A stretch of 64,000 nucleotides of DNA from Myxosarcina sp. GA_180221_E-2-1-MAG-40_15. GTDB lineage: Bacteria; Cyanobacteriota; Cyanobacteriia; Cyanobacteriales; Xenococcaceae. A model generated the notes under the pieces. That model did no database searches and was not told the DNA's origin. It saw only the letters and a list, made by a program, of their open reading frames with translations. The position numbers and the translations under genes are program-made. Location: the NCBI GenBank assembly GCA_020692205.1, contig JAIMKV010000011.1, forward strand, positions 21,372 to 85,371, given 5' to 3'. This document shows, piece after piece, positions 28,389 to 37,924 of the stretch (position 1 is its first letter; every line of letters starts with the position of its first letter).

Positions 28389-28910
28389 TCACTCTGTAAT
28401 ACTTAGACTTTCTGTTCTATTAGGCACCTCTCCTAATTTCTTTTCCCAGAATAATGCTTTGCCCATTTTGGGATTTAGCTCATAGGCACTAAATCCAAAC
28501 GCCTTGTATGCTGATTGAGCAATATGATTTCCTTCAAGAACTTCTAGAGTAAGTTTACAGCAGCCCAAATCGAGTGCAATCTCCTCTGCTTTTTGTAAAA
28601 GAAGTTTGGACAAGCCTCTTCCACGATAGGGTAAAGCAACAATGGCATCATGGATATTTAGTAATGGCTTGCAAGCAAACGTAGAAAATCCTTCTAAGCA
28701 AACAATAAGACCTGCGGGTTGAGAATCAACAAATGCGAGAATGACGTGAGCTGATTTTCTCTTTGCAAGCTCTGTTGGGAGATTTGCCTTAACGTAATTG
28801 GGTAGACCTTGACCACCACCCATTGGGTCAAGTGCATACTCATCCATTAGTTGGATCATAGCTTCTACATGAGTAGATAAACCAAGGTCTGCTATTACAA
28901 TGTCAATCAT
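28389..28910 (-). CDS. GNAT-family N-acetyltransferase (cassette-like cargo)
   Basis: 173 residues. The acetyl-CoA-binding motif A is VALPYRGRGLSKLLLQKAEEIA (R/Q-x2-G-x-G form), then LGCCKLTLEVLEGNHIAQSAYKAFGFSAYE, the usual GNAT strand-helix end. The N-terminal LMDEYALDPMGGGQGLPN is typical of small orphan GNATs found in integron cassettes and accessory islands. Substrate unknown. It is flanked on both sides by attC-like inverted or direct repeats and reads in the same direction as the BrnT gene pair. Confidence 0.85.
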   Translation of the reverse strand: MIDIVIADLGLSTHVEAMIQLMDEYALDPMGGGQGLPNYVKANLPTELAKRKSAHVILAFVDSQPAGLIVCLEGFSTFACKPLLNIHDAIVALPYRGRGLSKLLLQKAEEIALDLGCCKLTLEVLEGNHIAQSAYKAFGFSAYELNPKMGKALFWEKKLGEVPNRTESLSITE

Positions 28911-28952
28911 CTATCAATAAATTTATTGATTCTTCTACATTAACAATTGTCG

Positions 28953-29004
28953 GCATAACGGCTTGGAGTTGAGCCGACGCAGATAGTCTCTGAAACTCAG
29001 CCGA

Positions 29005-29029
<25 letters not shown>
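28953..29029 (-). repeat. Second attC-like site (rearranged) between antitoxin and GNAT genes
   Basis: TAACGGCTTGGAGTT occurs twice in the same orientation (28956-28970 and 29011-29025). The minus-strand end, TCGGCTCAACTCCAAGCC then GTTATGC, closely matches the L'/R' half of classical attC sites. The other half starts AGCTAAC within the last codons of the antitoxin gene. The arms do not pair cleanly along their full length because the L box is in direct repeat. This looks like a recombined or truncated attC. Resemblance is by eye only. Confidence 0.5.
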
Positions 29030-29533
<504 letters not shown>

Positions 29534-29547
29534 CTACCAACTAATTT

Positions 29548-29790
29548 TCAATCACAATCAAGATAAATTTCATCTTTACGCAAAACTTTTACAAAGTGCC
29601 CTGAAACACGATCTAGCAAAACGTCAAACTCGCTGTTTGGCATTCTTAGATCAAATGGAATCATATGAACTGGGAGTTCTGTTTGCCTTCCACCGTCTAC
29701 CAATCCCATACCAGCACAAAGAATAACTGTAATCTCTCCATTTCGCAGACATCCTAGAACTCTTGCTGGATAACGCCAATGTTCAGACAT
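29548..29790 (-). CDS. Unknown small protein upstream of the BrnT gene
   Basis: 80 residues from ATG 29790 (MSEHWRYPARVLGC); a TTG at 29802 would add four. Mixed alpha/beta composition with GEITVILCAGMGLVDGGRQTELPVHMIPFDLRMP. No domain recognised. It shares strand and close spacing (about 45 bases) with brnT, so it may be part of the same operon or a separate cassette ORF. An overlapping plus-strand frame (29478-29726) is taken as a shadow. Confidence 0.55.
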   Translation of the reverse strand: MSEHWRYPARVLGCLRNGEITVILCAGMGLVDGGRQTELPVHMIPFDLRMPNSEFDVLLDRVSGHFVKVLRKDEIYLDCD

Positions 29791-30061
29791 TTCTGGTATC
29801 AAAAGAACACCAAATGCAATCAGAAAACTTCTGACTTAAAAACAAACTTTAAGCCATCGACCCAACTCCTGGAAAGAAGACAGCTAACTATTTATTATAC
29901 AGAATTTTTCCATGATGATTTATACTCATGTTTTGAATCGAGGCGGTAGAGGGGTTATAAGTCCTCTCGATCCTTAAAAAATTGCAGTTATTTAACTCTA
30001 GAGCAGCGATCGCTTAAATCTCAACCTCGATCGCTCTTAAACAAGATTTTTTAGATTTACT

Positions 30062-30928
30062 TTATAAACAGTCTTTGAGGGAATTTCGCATCACTTCTAC
30101 AGGGACGGGTTGCTGTAGCCAAATTTCTAGCGCAGCTACTCCCTGTTGCAGGAGCATTTCTAGTCCGTCGATCGCCGTTGCTCCTTGAGCTTGTGCTAGC
30201 TTTAGAAATTGGGTGGGATTAGGAGTATAGATTAAGTCGTAGGCGATCGCATTTGATTTAAGTTTTTGCATCAAGGATTCCTCGACAGGGGAAGCGTCTA
30301 CATGAGGTGACATTCCTACGGGAGTTGTATTAATCAGTAAATCCGCAGCAGCAATTAAGCTAGTTAAATTATTCCAGTTATGTATTTTGAGTCTAGAAGT
30401 AATATTTGGCGCGTGTGACCAACTTTGATAAAATCGCGCTAACTTATCAGGATTACGTCCAACGACATGAATCTCTTGGCAGCCCAAATTAGTCAAACCA
30501 GCAATTACTGCTCTAGCTGCACCACCGTTACCTAAAATCACAGGAGTCATCTGTGTCCAGTCATGGGTCATAGTTTTTAAAGGAGCAATAAAACCGACCA
30601 CATCGGTGTTTGTGCCTTTCCAACCTGAGGCAGTACGCCAGACGGTATTGACCGCACCAATATTAGCTGCATCATCAGAAATTTCGCTCAGCAGCGGAAT
30701 TATCTCTTGTTTATGAGGAATAGTGATGCTGAATCCAACTAAATCGACGGCAGTGAAACCAGCGATCGCTTGAGCTAAGTCTCCCTGCTTAACTGGAAAA
30801 GGTACATAGATATAGTCCAGTCCTAGATGCGCGATCGCTGCATTGTGCATTACTGGAGATAAGGAATGTTCTACGGGATCGCCGATAATCCCAAGCAGTT
30901 TAGTTTTTCCTGTGATTAGTTGCATCAA
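30062..30928 (-). CDS. aroE: Shikimate dehydrogenase
   Basis: 288 residues; the second codon is also ATG. NADPH-dependent reduction of 3-dehydroshikimate to shikimate. Substrate site GDPVEHSLSPVMHNAAIAH near residue 16, the Lys of GFSITIPHKQEIIPLL (catalytic) near 70, the NADP loop ILGNGGAARAVIAGL near 132, and LINTTPVGMSP with a C-terminal MLLQQGVAALEIW. All catalytic residues are present. It lies alone, upstream of the accessory segment on the same strand. Confidence 0.95.
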   Translation of the reverse strand: MMQLITGKTKLLGIIGDPVEHSLSPVMHNAAIAHLGLDYIYVPFPVKQGDLAQAIAGFTAVDLVGFSITIPHKQEIIPLLSEISDDAANIGAVNTVWRTASGWKGTNTDVVGFIAPLKTMTHDWTQMTPVILGNGGAARAVIAGLTNLGCQEIHVVGRNPDKLARFYQSWSHAPNITSRLKIHNWNNLTSLIAAADLLINTTPVGMSPHVDASPVEESLMQKLKSNAIAYDLIYTPNPTQFLKLAQAQGATAIDGLEMLLQQGVAALEIWLQQPVPVEVMRNSLKDCL

Positions 30929-31361
30929 ATTTAACTATTGTTTGCTGGCTGATAAATAGTCTCTACCTATTAAACCCTATTAAACAATATCTCATGTCAC
31001 GATGTAGCTCAAATTTGTTTGCTTACAGGCGAGATAGCTTTTTGCTCAAATAGTCTCGATCCCCTCCTAAATATCGATGCAATTATCCTCAATACCTGAC
31101 CTCAAACCCAATCTAATTCAGATATTGCTCTCAGTTTTTTCTTTTGTCTTAAGAATTATAGTTAAGAATAAAGATCTATATTAATTTGGAGTGGTGCATA
31201 CTCATCAAATAGTTTTTTGATTTGAAGCAAGTGTTTATCTGCGCGTTACCAGCCCATAGTTGTGCGGATGCGCTGTTTTCTTTTTCTGTATGTATGTCGC
31301 TCACTACCGTTGGATTTTAATACAGCACCTATTTTTTACTTCGCTAATCGCCGATTGATTT
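30929..31361. other. Intergenic region between aroE and the GH57 gene
   Basis: About 430 bases of divergent intergenic DNA without an ORF of merit, hairpin terminator or repeat that I can name. It should hold both promoters. Confidence 0.45.
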
Positions 31362-33608
31362 ATGTCTCATCCCCTTTACGTAGCTTTTGTTTGGCATCAA
31401 CATCAACCCCTATATAAGTCGCGTGAAGCAGACTCGGATGCTTGGGGACAGTATCGTTTACCTTGGGTACGTTTACACGGTACTAAAGATTATTTAGATC
31501 TAGTTTTGATGCTGGAGCGTTATCCTAAGCTGCATCAAACGGTGAATCTTGTGCCATCTTTAATGTTGCAACTGGAAGACTACGCTGAGGGCGAGGCGAT
31601 CGACCCTTATTTGGCTCTGGCTTTGACTCCTGAAGCACAACTGAAGCCAAAAGATAAGCAGTATATTATTAAGCACTTCTTTGATGGTTATTTTCATACC
31701 TTAGTAGAACCCCATCCTCGTTATGCTCAACTGTATCATCAGCAACAGGATAAAGGTGCTGCCTGGTGTTTAGAGAATTGGACGCATCAAGACTACAGCG
31801 ATTTATTAGCTTGGCATAATTTAGCCTGGATCGATCCTTTGTTTTGGGATGATGCCGAGATTGCGGGATGGCTCAAGCAGGGTAAAAATTTCACTTTAAG
31901 CGATCGCCAGAGAATATATTCCAAACAACGAGAAATTATTCAGCGGATTATTCCTCAGCATAAGAAAATGCAGGATCTCGGACAGTTGGAAATCATGACG
32001 ACTCCCTATACCCACCCGATTTTACCTTTATTGGCAGATACGGATGCGGGGCGAGTGGCTGTGCCGAATATATCTTTACCTCAGAGTCGTTTTCAGTGGT
32101 CAGAGGATATTCCCCGTCACCTCAGCATTGCCTGGGAGATGTATATAGACCGTTTTGAGCAAGAGCCTTATGGTTTGTGGCCTTCGGAACAGTCGGTTAG
32201 CCCAACAATTTTGCCCTATATCACCCAGCAGGGTTTTAAATGGATTTGTTCTGACGAAGCAGTATTAGGCTGGAGCATTAAGCACTTCTTCCATCGTGAT
32301 GAGGCAGGTAATGTCTTTGAACCAGAATTACTTTATCGTCCCTATCGGTTAGAAACCGAACATGGCGATCTGGCGATTGTTTTCCGCGATCATCGTCTGT
32401 CGGATTTGATTGGCTTTACTTACAGCGGTATGAGTCCTCGCCATGCCGCTACGGATTTGATTGGGCATTTAGAAGCGATCGCTCGTTCTTTAAAATCTCA
32501 TCAAGATAATCCCGATACTGCCCTGCAAAAACCTTGGCTGGTAACTATCGCCTTAGATGGCGAAAACTGCTGGGAATATTATCCTCGTGATGGTTTACCT
32601 TTTCTTGAAGCCTTATATGAGAGATTAAGCCGTGACGAAGATATTAAACTAGTCACTGTCAAAGAGTTTATTAAACAGTTTCCCCCGACTGAGACAATTC
32701 CCGCCCAACAGTTACATAGTGGCTCTTGGGTAGACGGTAGCTTTACTACCTGGATTGGCGATCCCGTGAAAAATCGCGCTTGGGATCTATTAACAGCAGC
32801 TAGAGAGACTTTAGCCAAACATCCAGAAGCGACAGAAGAGGCAAACCCTGAAGTCTGGGAAGCCTTATATGCGGCGGAGGGTTCAGATTGGTTTTGGTGG
32901 TTTGGCGAAGGGCATTCTTCCAATCAGGATGAAATGTTTGATCGGCTATTTCGCGAGCATATTGCGGCTATTTACCACGCCCTAAACGAACCTGTACCAA
33001 CGAATATCTATCAACCTGTAGATAAACACGAGGTAAAAGGCGATCGCCCTCCGCAAAGCTTTATTCATCCACTGATTAACGGTGTTGCTGACGAACAAGA
33101 CTGGGATCGTGCAGGTAGAATCGAAGTTGGTGGTGCCAGGGGAACAATGCACCGTAGCAGTACAGTACAGCGATTATTTTATGGTCTAGATCATCTTAAT
33201 TTTTATCTTCGCCTCGACTTTAAAACAGGAGTTGAACCAGGAAAGGATCTTCCAGGAGAATTACATCTACTTTGGTATTATCCTGGCATTACTAATCATA
33301 ATAGTCCTGCGCCCCTGGCTAATTTGCCTGACGAAGCTCCTTTAAACTATCATTTTCATCACCACTTAGGCATTAATCTAGTTACTGACTCTGTGTGGTT
33401 GCAAGAGGCTCATAGTAACTATCAATGGCATATTCGAGTTTGTCGTGCCGAGGCAGCTTTTAATCAATGTTTAGAGATAGCCGTTCCTTGGGCAGATTTA
33501 CACATCGAACCAGACTATTCTTTAGAGATATTAGCTATATTTGCCGATCACGGTGAATTTCGTAGTTTTGTTCCCGAAGACAAATTTATTAGATTCCAAG
33601 CACCGTAA
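31362..33608 (+). CDS. Glycoside hydrolase family 57 enzyme (alpha-glucan acting)
   Basis: 748 residues. The GH57 conserved regions are visible: YVAFVWHQHQPLY (1), a Glu-containing YGLWPSEQSVSP (3, nucleophile region), HRLSDLIGFTYSG (4, acid/base Asp) and ALDGENCWEYYPRDGLPFL (5). The catalytic barrel spans about 1-540. The last ~190 residues (from PPQSFIHPLINGVADEQDW) form a separate beta-rich domain like those seen in cyanobacterial amylopullulanase-type GH57s. Activity may be amylase, pullulanase or glucanotransferase on glycogen; the sequence alone does not settle it. pfkA follows 120 bases downstream on the same strand. Confidence 0.9.
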   Translation: MSHPLYVAFVWHQHQPLYKSREADSDAWGQYRLPWVRLHGTKDYLDLVLMLERYPKLHQTVNLVPSLMLQLEDYAEGEAIDPYLALALTPEAQLKPKDKQYIIKHFFDGYFHTLVEPHPRYAQLYHQQQDKGAAWCLENWTHQDYSDLLAWHNLAWIDPLFWDDAEIAGWLKQGKNFTLSDRQRIYSKQREIIQRIIPQHKKMQDLGQLEIMTTPYTHPILPLLADTDAGRVAVPNISLPQSRFQWSEDIPRHLSIAWEMYIDRFEQEPYGLWPSEQSVSPTILPYITQQGFKWICSDEAVLGWSIKHFFHRDEAGNVFEPELLYRPYRLETEHGDLAIVFRDHRLSDLIGFTYSGMSPRHAATDLIGHLEAIARSLKSHQDNPDTALQKPWLVTIALDGENCWEYYPRDGLPFLEALYERLSRDEDIKLVTVKEFIKQFPPTETIPAQQLHSGSWVDGSFTTWIGDPVKNRAWDLLTAARETLAKHPEATEEANPEVWEALYAAEGSDWFWWFGEGHSSNQDEMFDRLFREHIAAIYHALNEPVPTNIYQPVDKHEVKGDRPPQSFIHPLINGVADEQDWDRAGRIEVGGARGTMHRSSTVQRLFYGLDHLNFYLRLDFKTGVEPGKDLPGELHLLWYYPGITNHNSPAPLANLPDEAPLNYHFHHHLGINLVTDSVWLQEAHSNYQWHIRVCRAEAAFNQCLEIAVPWADLHIEPDYSLEILAIFADHGEFRSFVPEDKFIRFQAP

Positions 33609-33731
33609 GCAAAATATAAGAAAGCAAGAATCAACAATGAAAATAGTAATTTCTAGAAATTTTATTAATTTTGTAGCTTTGGTTACCATCAAGCAGAAAA
33701 ATTAAAGGGTAAATCGATTAACTTTGATCAA

Positions 33732-34811
33732 GTGCCAGAAAAAAAACGGATTGGTATTTTAACCAGTGGTGGTGATTGTGCAGGATTAAACGCGGTAATT
33801 AGAGCGGTAACTCGCTGTGCCGTGAATGTCTATGGTTGGGAAGTATTGGGTATTTGTAAGGCAACTCATGGTTTAATGAGTCGTCCTCCTGAAGCGATGC
33901 CTCTAGATATTACCAACGTTGATCGCTTGTTAACTATGGGAGGTACAATTTTAGGCACAACTAATAAAGGAGATCCTTTCGCCTTCCCGATGCCTGATGG
34001 TAAATTAAGCGATCGCTCTTGGGAGATTATTGAAGGATATCGACAACTAGATTTGGATGCTCTAATTGGTATTGGCGGAGATGGTAGTTTAGCTATTCTC
34101 AGGAAACTAGCACAACAGGGCGGAATCAACCTAGTTGGTATTCCCAAAACTATCGATAACGATGTCGGAATTACCGAACGTTCAATTGGATTTGATACGG
34201 CGGTGAATATTGCTACAGAAGCACTTGATCGCTTGCATTTTACGGCTGCTAGTCATAATCGCGTGATGATTTTAGAAGTGATGGGACGAGATGCAGGACA
34301 TATTGCTTTGAATGCAGGGATTGCGGGAGGAGCAAATATTATTATGATTCCTGAAATTCCCTATAAACTTGATCACATTTGCCAGCATATTAAAAAAAGA
34401 CAAGCTAGAGGACAAGATTATTCTATTGCTGTCGTCTCCGAAGCCGTCTGTACTGAGTCTGGGAAGGTAATCGAACAAGGTCATTTTGCTGATTGTCGTT
34501 TGGGTGGTATTGGTCAGTATTTGGCCGAACAAATTACAGCTAAAAGCGGTGCAGAAACTAGAGTAACTGTCTTAGGACATACTCAGAGAGGTGGTATTTC
34601 TTCTCCCTTAGATCGGATTTTGGCTTCCGCTTTTGGAGTTGCAGCAGTGGATTTAATTGCCCAAGAAAAATATGATCGCATGGTTGCTTGGCAGGATCGA
34701 CAAGTTACTAGTATTCCTATTGCAGAAGCAATTAAGCACTATCGGGCAGTAGATCCAAAAGATACTTTGGTTAAAACGGCTAGAGGTTTGGGAATTTGTT
34801 TGGGCGATTAA
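33732..34811 (+). CDS. pfkA: 6-phosphofructokinase
   Basis: 359 residues with a GTG start that agrees with the family N-terminus (KKRIGILTSGGDCAGLNAVIRAV). It phosphorylates fructose 6-phosphate in glycolysis. Catalytic PKTIDNDV (Asp base) near residue 137, the phosphoryl-donor motif GIGGDGSLAIL near 116 and MGRDAGHIAL near 186 are present. It combines Gly in GGDGS (ATP-type) with Lys in PKTIDND (seen in PPi-type enzymes). This mixture is known for the group III PFKs of actinobacteria and cyanobacteria. I therefore leave the phosphoryl donor open, with ATP favoured. Confidence 0.93.
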   Translation: MPEKKRIGILTSGGDCAGLNAVIRAVTRCAVNVYGWEVLGICKATHGLMSRPPEAMPLDITNVDRLLTMGGTILGTTNKGDPFAFPMPDGKLSDRSWEIIEGYRQLDLDALIGIGGDGSLAILRKLAQQGGINLVGIPKTIDNDVGITERSIGFDTAVNIATEALDRLHFTAASHNRVMILEVMGRDAGHIALNAGIAGGANIIMIPEIPYKLDHICQHIKKRQARGQDYSIAVVSEAVCTESGKVIEQGHFADCRLGGIGQYLAEQITAKSGAETRVTVLGHTQRGGISSPLDRILASAFGVAAVDLIAQEKYDRMVAWQDRQVTSIPIAEAIKHYRAVDPKDTLVKTARGLGICLGD

Positions 34812-35038
34812 TTCTGCCCATTTTGCAGCTAATTCAGCGCTAATTCCGCAAGAGGGTAATCTTTTGATTAAAGGCTATTTATGATTGCAACTAATCAAGA
34901 TATACTAACGACTTGATAGTATTGCTCAAACCTTTTTGGCCTCTTGTCACAGCCCATCTGGGAGCAAAACCATCCTACCTCAAGCAAAGCGCTCGCCCTT
35001 GACGATTTTTGATTAAGTTGATGACTCAGTACCAGCTT

Positions 35039-35392
35039 CTATGAAGAAGAACGGCAAGTCATGACTCCTTCTTTCTGGGTGTTGGAATTAGAATTGCTGC
35101 CCATCACTCGAACCGCAATCGTTGGTTCATAGTTAGGGTAACAACGCACTATAATCGTATCTTCGGGCTGTGTTACATACAGAACATAAACTGGTTTTCC
35201 TCCTAACGTGGCAGCTACTATTTTTGGAGGAGCGGTGGCAGTTGCAATAGTGCTTGATTGCTGAACAGAGTCAAGCTGGGAAGTTTCAGCTACAACAGGC
35301 TTTTCCTCAAAAGATTGCCAACAGAGCAAGAATAAAGCCGTAATCATGACCACCAAAATAAACCAAATCGCCGATAACTTAACCTTAACCAT
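35039..35392 (-). CDS. Membrane-anchored hypothetical protein
   Basis: 117 residues. Signal-anchor helix at residues ~7-26 (IWFILVVMITALFLLCW), then a low-complexity Ser/Thr/Ala linker and a small globular end with YVLYVTQPEDTIIVRCYPNYEP and two Cys (RCY, TCR) that could form a disulfide on the periplasmic or lumenal side. No family recognised. It is just upstream of, and convergent to nothing but co-oriented with, the chorismate synthase gene's 3' end (46-base gap). Confidence 0.65.
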   Translation of the reverse strand: MVKVKLSAIWFILVVMITALFLLCWQSFEEKPVVAETSQLDSVQQSSTIATATAPPKIVAATLGGKPVYVLYVTQPEDTIIVRCYPNYEPTIAVRVMGSNSNSNTQKEGVMTCRSSS

Positions 35393-35438
35393 AGTGAAAG
35401 CTCTTTTCTCTTGAATATATAACTACCCATCAACAACT

Positions 35439-36533
35439 TTAGAACACCAACGTTTTGCACTGCGCCTGATGATATAAAAGGCGATCGCATAATACCAAAG
35501 CTACCATTGCTTCTACCATTGGCACTGCTCTAGGTAATACACAAGGATCGTGTCTTCCCTTAGCAGCGAGTAAAGTTGCTTCACCACCTTTAGTAACTGT
35601 TTTTTGTTCTTTGCCAATCGTAGCTGTGGGTTTGAACGCAACTCGAATTACGATATTCTCTCCATTGGAGATGCCTCCTTGAACTCCACCTGAACGATTA
35701 GAGACGGTACGAGTATCACCATTTTCATCAATATAAAATTCATCGTTATGCTCACTTCCCAACATAGTTGTGCCAGCAAAACCCGAACCTATTTCAAAAC
35801 CCTTAGTAGCAGGAAGCGACATCACACCCTTAGCTAAATCCGCTTCTAACTTATCAAATACGGGATCGCCCAAACCCCTAGGCACGTGGCGTGCGACACA
35901 TTCGACAACTCCACCCAGAGAATCTTGCTCTTTTCTGGCTAGATCAATCAACTCAATCATAGTTTCGGCAGATTCAGGGTTAGGACAACGAACTATATTA
36001 CTTTCTACCTGCGCGCTGGTTACGGTATTAGAGTCTACTTCCGCTTCTATATTTTTAATCCGCTTGACATAACCAATAATTTCTACCCCAGCAACTTCCT
36101 TGAGAATTTTTTTGGCGATCGCACCTGCGGCAACTCTACCGATAGTTTCCCGCGCTGAAGCACGTCCACCGCCTTGATAGTTACGAATGCCATACTTAGC
36201 ATCATAGGTAGCATCAGCATGAGACGGACGATACTTTTGTGCCATCTCATTATAATCTTGCGATCGCGCATCTTTGTTTCTGACCAGAATTGAGATTGGT
36301 GTTCCTGTAGTTTTACCTTCAAAAACTCCAGATATAATTTCACAAGTATCGCTTTCTTTTCTAGGTGTAGTAATTCTACTTTGTCCTGGTCTTCTGCGAT
36401 CTAAATCTACCTGTATTTCTGCTTCGCTAATTTTTAGCTGTGGAGGACAGCCATCAATAACTACCCCGACACCTCCACCGTGAGATTCCCCGTAAGTTGT
36501 AATGCGAAATATTTGCCCAAATGTATTGCCCAT
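35439..36533 (-). CDS. aroC: Chorismate synthase
   Basis: 364 residues. Converts EPSP to chorismate using reduced FMN. The first signature [17 protein letters not shown], the second [19 protein letters not shown] and the third [24 protein letters not shown] (with [13 protein letters not shown] near the end) are intact. N-terminus [19 protein letters not shown] is standard. It is the third shikimate gene of this window by pathway order after aroB and aroE, none of which are in one operon. Confidence 0.97.
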   Translation of the reverse strand: MGNTFGQIFRITTYGESHGGGVGVVIDGCPPQLKISEAEIQVDLDRRRPGQSRITTPRKESDTCEIISGVFEGKTTGTPISILVRNKDARSQDYNEMAQKYRPSHADATYDAKYGIRNYQGGGRASARETIGRVAAGAIAKKILKEVAGVEIIGYVKRIKNIEAEVDSNTVTSAQVESNIVRCPNPESAETMIELIDLARKEQDSLGGVVECVARHVPRGLGDPVFDKLEADLAKGVMSLPATKGFEIGSGFAGTTMLGSEHNDEFYIDENGDTRTVSNRSGGVQGGISNGENIVIRVAFKPTATIGKEQKTVTKGGEATLLAAKGRHDPCVLPRAVPMVEAMVALVLCDRLLYHQAQCKTLVF

Positions 36534-36618
36534 GATGCCCTATTGCGAGGTAGTAAAGCGATTTGTATTGTATCGCAACTTCTCTTGCTATTATGTCAAT
36601 ATTTTGTTTATTGTTGCT

Positions 36619-36855
36619 TCAAGAACTAATCACTACCTTCAAAGTCAATCCTGTCATTCGCCAGGTAGCAAAGCAATTTTCAAATAAAATCTTGCTAGCT
36701 GCACCTAAATCGCCATCTTCGCCAACATACCCACCTTGAATAAGTTTGCCACCTCTGGTTTCTAAGTTTAAGCGAGTCCCTTCGTCTTCCTGTTGCAGAA
36801 TTAATTTTCCTCTAGCGAGTACTTGTCCCGCACGGCTAATAATTGCACATTCCAT
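36619..36855 (-). CDS. Small hypothetical protein
   Basis: 78 residues. Short beta-rich composition: AIISRAGQVLARGKLILQQEDEG then RLNLETRGGKLIQGGYVGEDGDLG and a hydrophobic end. No domain recognised. Location 85 bases before aroC on the same strand and divergent from the RluA-type gene supports it as a genuine short gene, but its conservation is unknown. A plus-strand frame over the same bases (36746-36952) is a shadow. Confidence 0.5.
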   Translation of the reverse strand: MECAIISRAGQVLARGKLILQQEDEGTRLNLETRGGKLIQGGYVGEDGDLGAASKILFENCFATWRMTGLTLKVVISS

Positions 36856-36911
36856 TGCTAAAATTTATTTAAGATTTAAAAGTTACCCAGACAAACATCA
36901 TCTCATACCGC

Positions 36912-37850
36912 ATGAATCAAGGTTGGGTATATCGAGAACAGGTCAAATCTAGTGATGCAGGACAGACGGTGTTAGATTTCTACAGCCATAGATATCGTCA
37001 CTCTAGCGCAGAAGAATGGAAAGCTAGAATCAAATTAGGTCAAGTACTGTTAAATAAACGACCTGTTACTACCGCAACAATCCTCCAGGCGCAAGACCAG
37101 CTAGATTATTACCGTCAGCCTTGGATTGAACCAGAAGTTCCTTTAGAGTTTGATGTTCTGTATCAGGATCAAGATTTGATAGTAGTCAACAAACCTTTAG
37201 GACTACCCGTAATGCCAGGAGGCGGTTTCTTAGAACACACTTTGCTTTGGCAACTCAAAAAACATTATCCTCATAATACACCCGTACCAATTCATCGCTT
37301 AGGTAGAGGAACATCGGGATTATTATTATTAGCGCGATCGCCATTAGCTAAATCTTATCTAACTCAACAGATGCGAGATAGTACGGTTAAACAAAACAAT
37401 AACCAGATTAATAAAGTTTATCGTGTTTTGGTGTCTGGTGATTCAATTCGCGACAATTTGACGATCAAACAACCAATTGATCAAGTTCCTCATCCTGTAT
37501 TGGGCTATATTTATGGGGCAACGTCATCAGGTAAATATGCTCACAGTGAATGTCAGGTAATTAAGCGTTATCGCAACTGCACTTTATTAGAGGTCAAGAT
37601 TTTTACTGGTCGTCCTCATCAAATCAGAATCCATTTAGCAGCGGCAGGCTACCCCCTCTTAGGCGATCCTTTATACGTAATAGGAGGAACTTTCGCCAAG
37701 ATTAAACCCGATCAAGAATCAATACCAGTACCAGGAGATTGCGGTTACTTTCTTCACGCTTATCGTTTATCTTTTGTTCATCCGCGAACCTTACAGCAGA
37801 TCAATTTTCACTGTCCGACACCCCAAAGATGGCAAATAATCTGTAAATAA
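36912..37850 (+). CDS. RluA-family pseudouridine synthase-like protein with altered active site
   Basis: 312 residues. The family core is clear: DLIVVNKPLGLPVMPGGGF near residue 93, then PIHRLGRGTSGLLLLAR near 130, KVYRVLVSG, and FTGRPHQIRIHLAAAGYPLLGDPLY near 235. An N-terminal S4-like region (EEWKARIKLGQVLLNKRP) is present. In canonical RluA enzymes the motif is HRLDxxTSG and its Asp is the catalytic nucleophile; here that position is Gly (codon GGT at 37312-37314). I recall HRLGRGTSG in plant organellar relatives, so this is probably a subfamily trait, but its catalytic competence is uncertain. Confidence 0.85.
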   Translation: MNQGWVYREQVKSSDAGQTVLDFYSHRYRHSSAEEWKARIKLGQVLLNKRPVTTATILQAQDQLDYYRQPWIEPEVPLEFDVLYQDQDLIVVNKPLGLPVMPGGGFLEHTLLWQLKKHYPHNTPVPIHRLGRGTSGLLLLARSPLAKSYLTQQMRDSTVKQNNNQINKVYRVLVSGDSIRDNLTIKQPIDQVPHPVLGYIYGATSSGKYAHSECQVIKRYRNCTLLEVKIFTGRPHQIRIHLAAAGYPLLGDPLYVIGGTFAKIKPDQESIPVPGDCGYFLHAYRLSFVHPRTLQQINFHCPTPQRWQIICK

Positions 37851-37924
37851 ACTTGGTAGTTAATCTTGGTTTGGCGATCGCAGTTTTCCTCGTCAAGTTG
37901 CTTCAAGTTAGCTGAGAGTAATGA

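Noticed and set aside
29882..29888. AGCTAAC upstream of the unknown ORF as a third attC core
   Set aside because: Only the 7-base core is present, without paired L boxes.
33732..34811. PPi-dependent phosphofructokinase
   Set aside because: PKTIDND alone suggests PPi, but the GGDGS motif has Gly rather than Asp at the ATP/PPi discriminating position.
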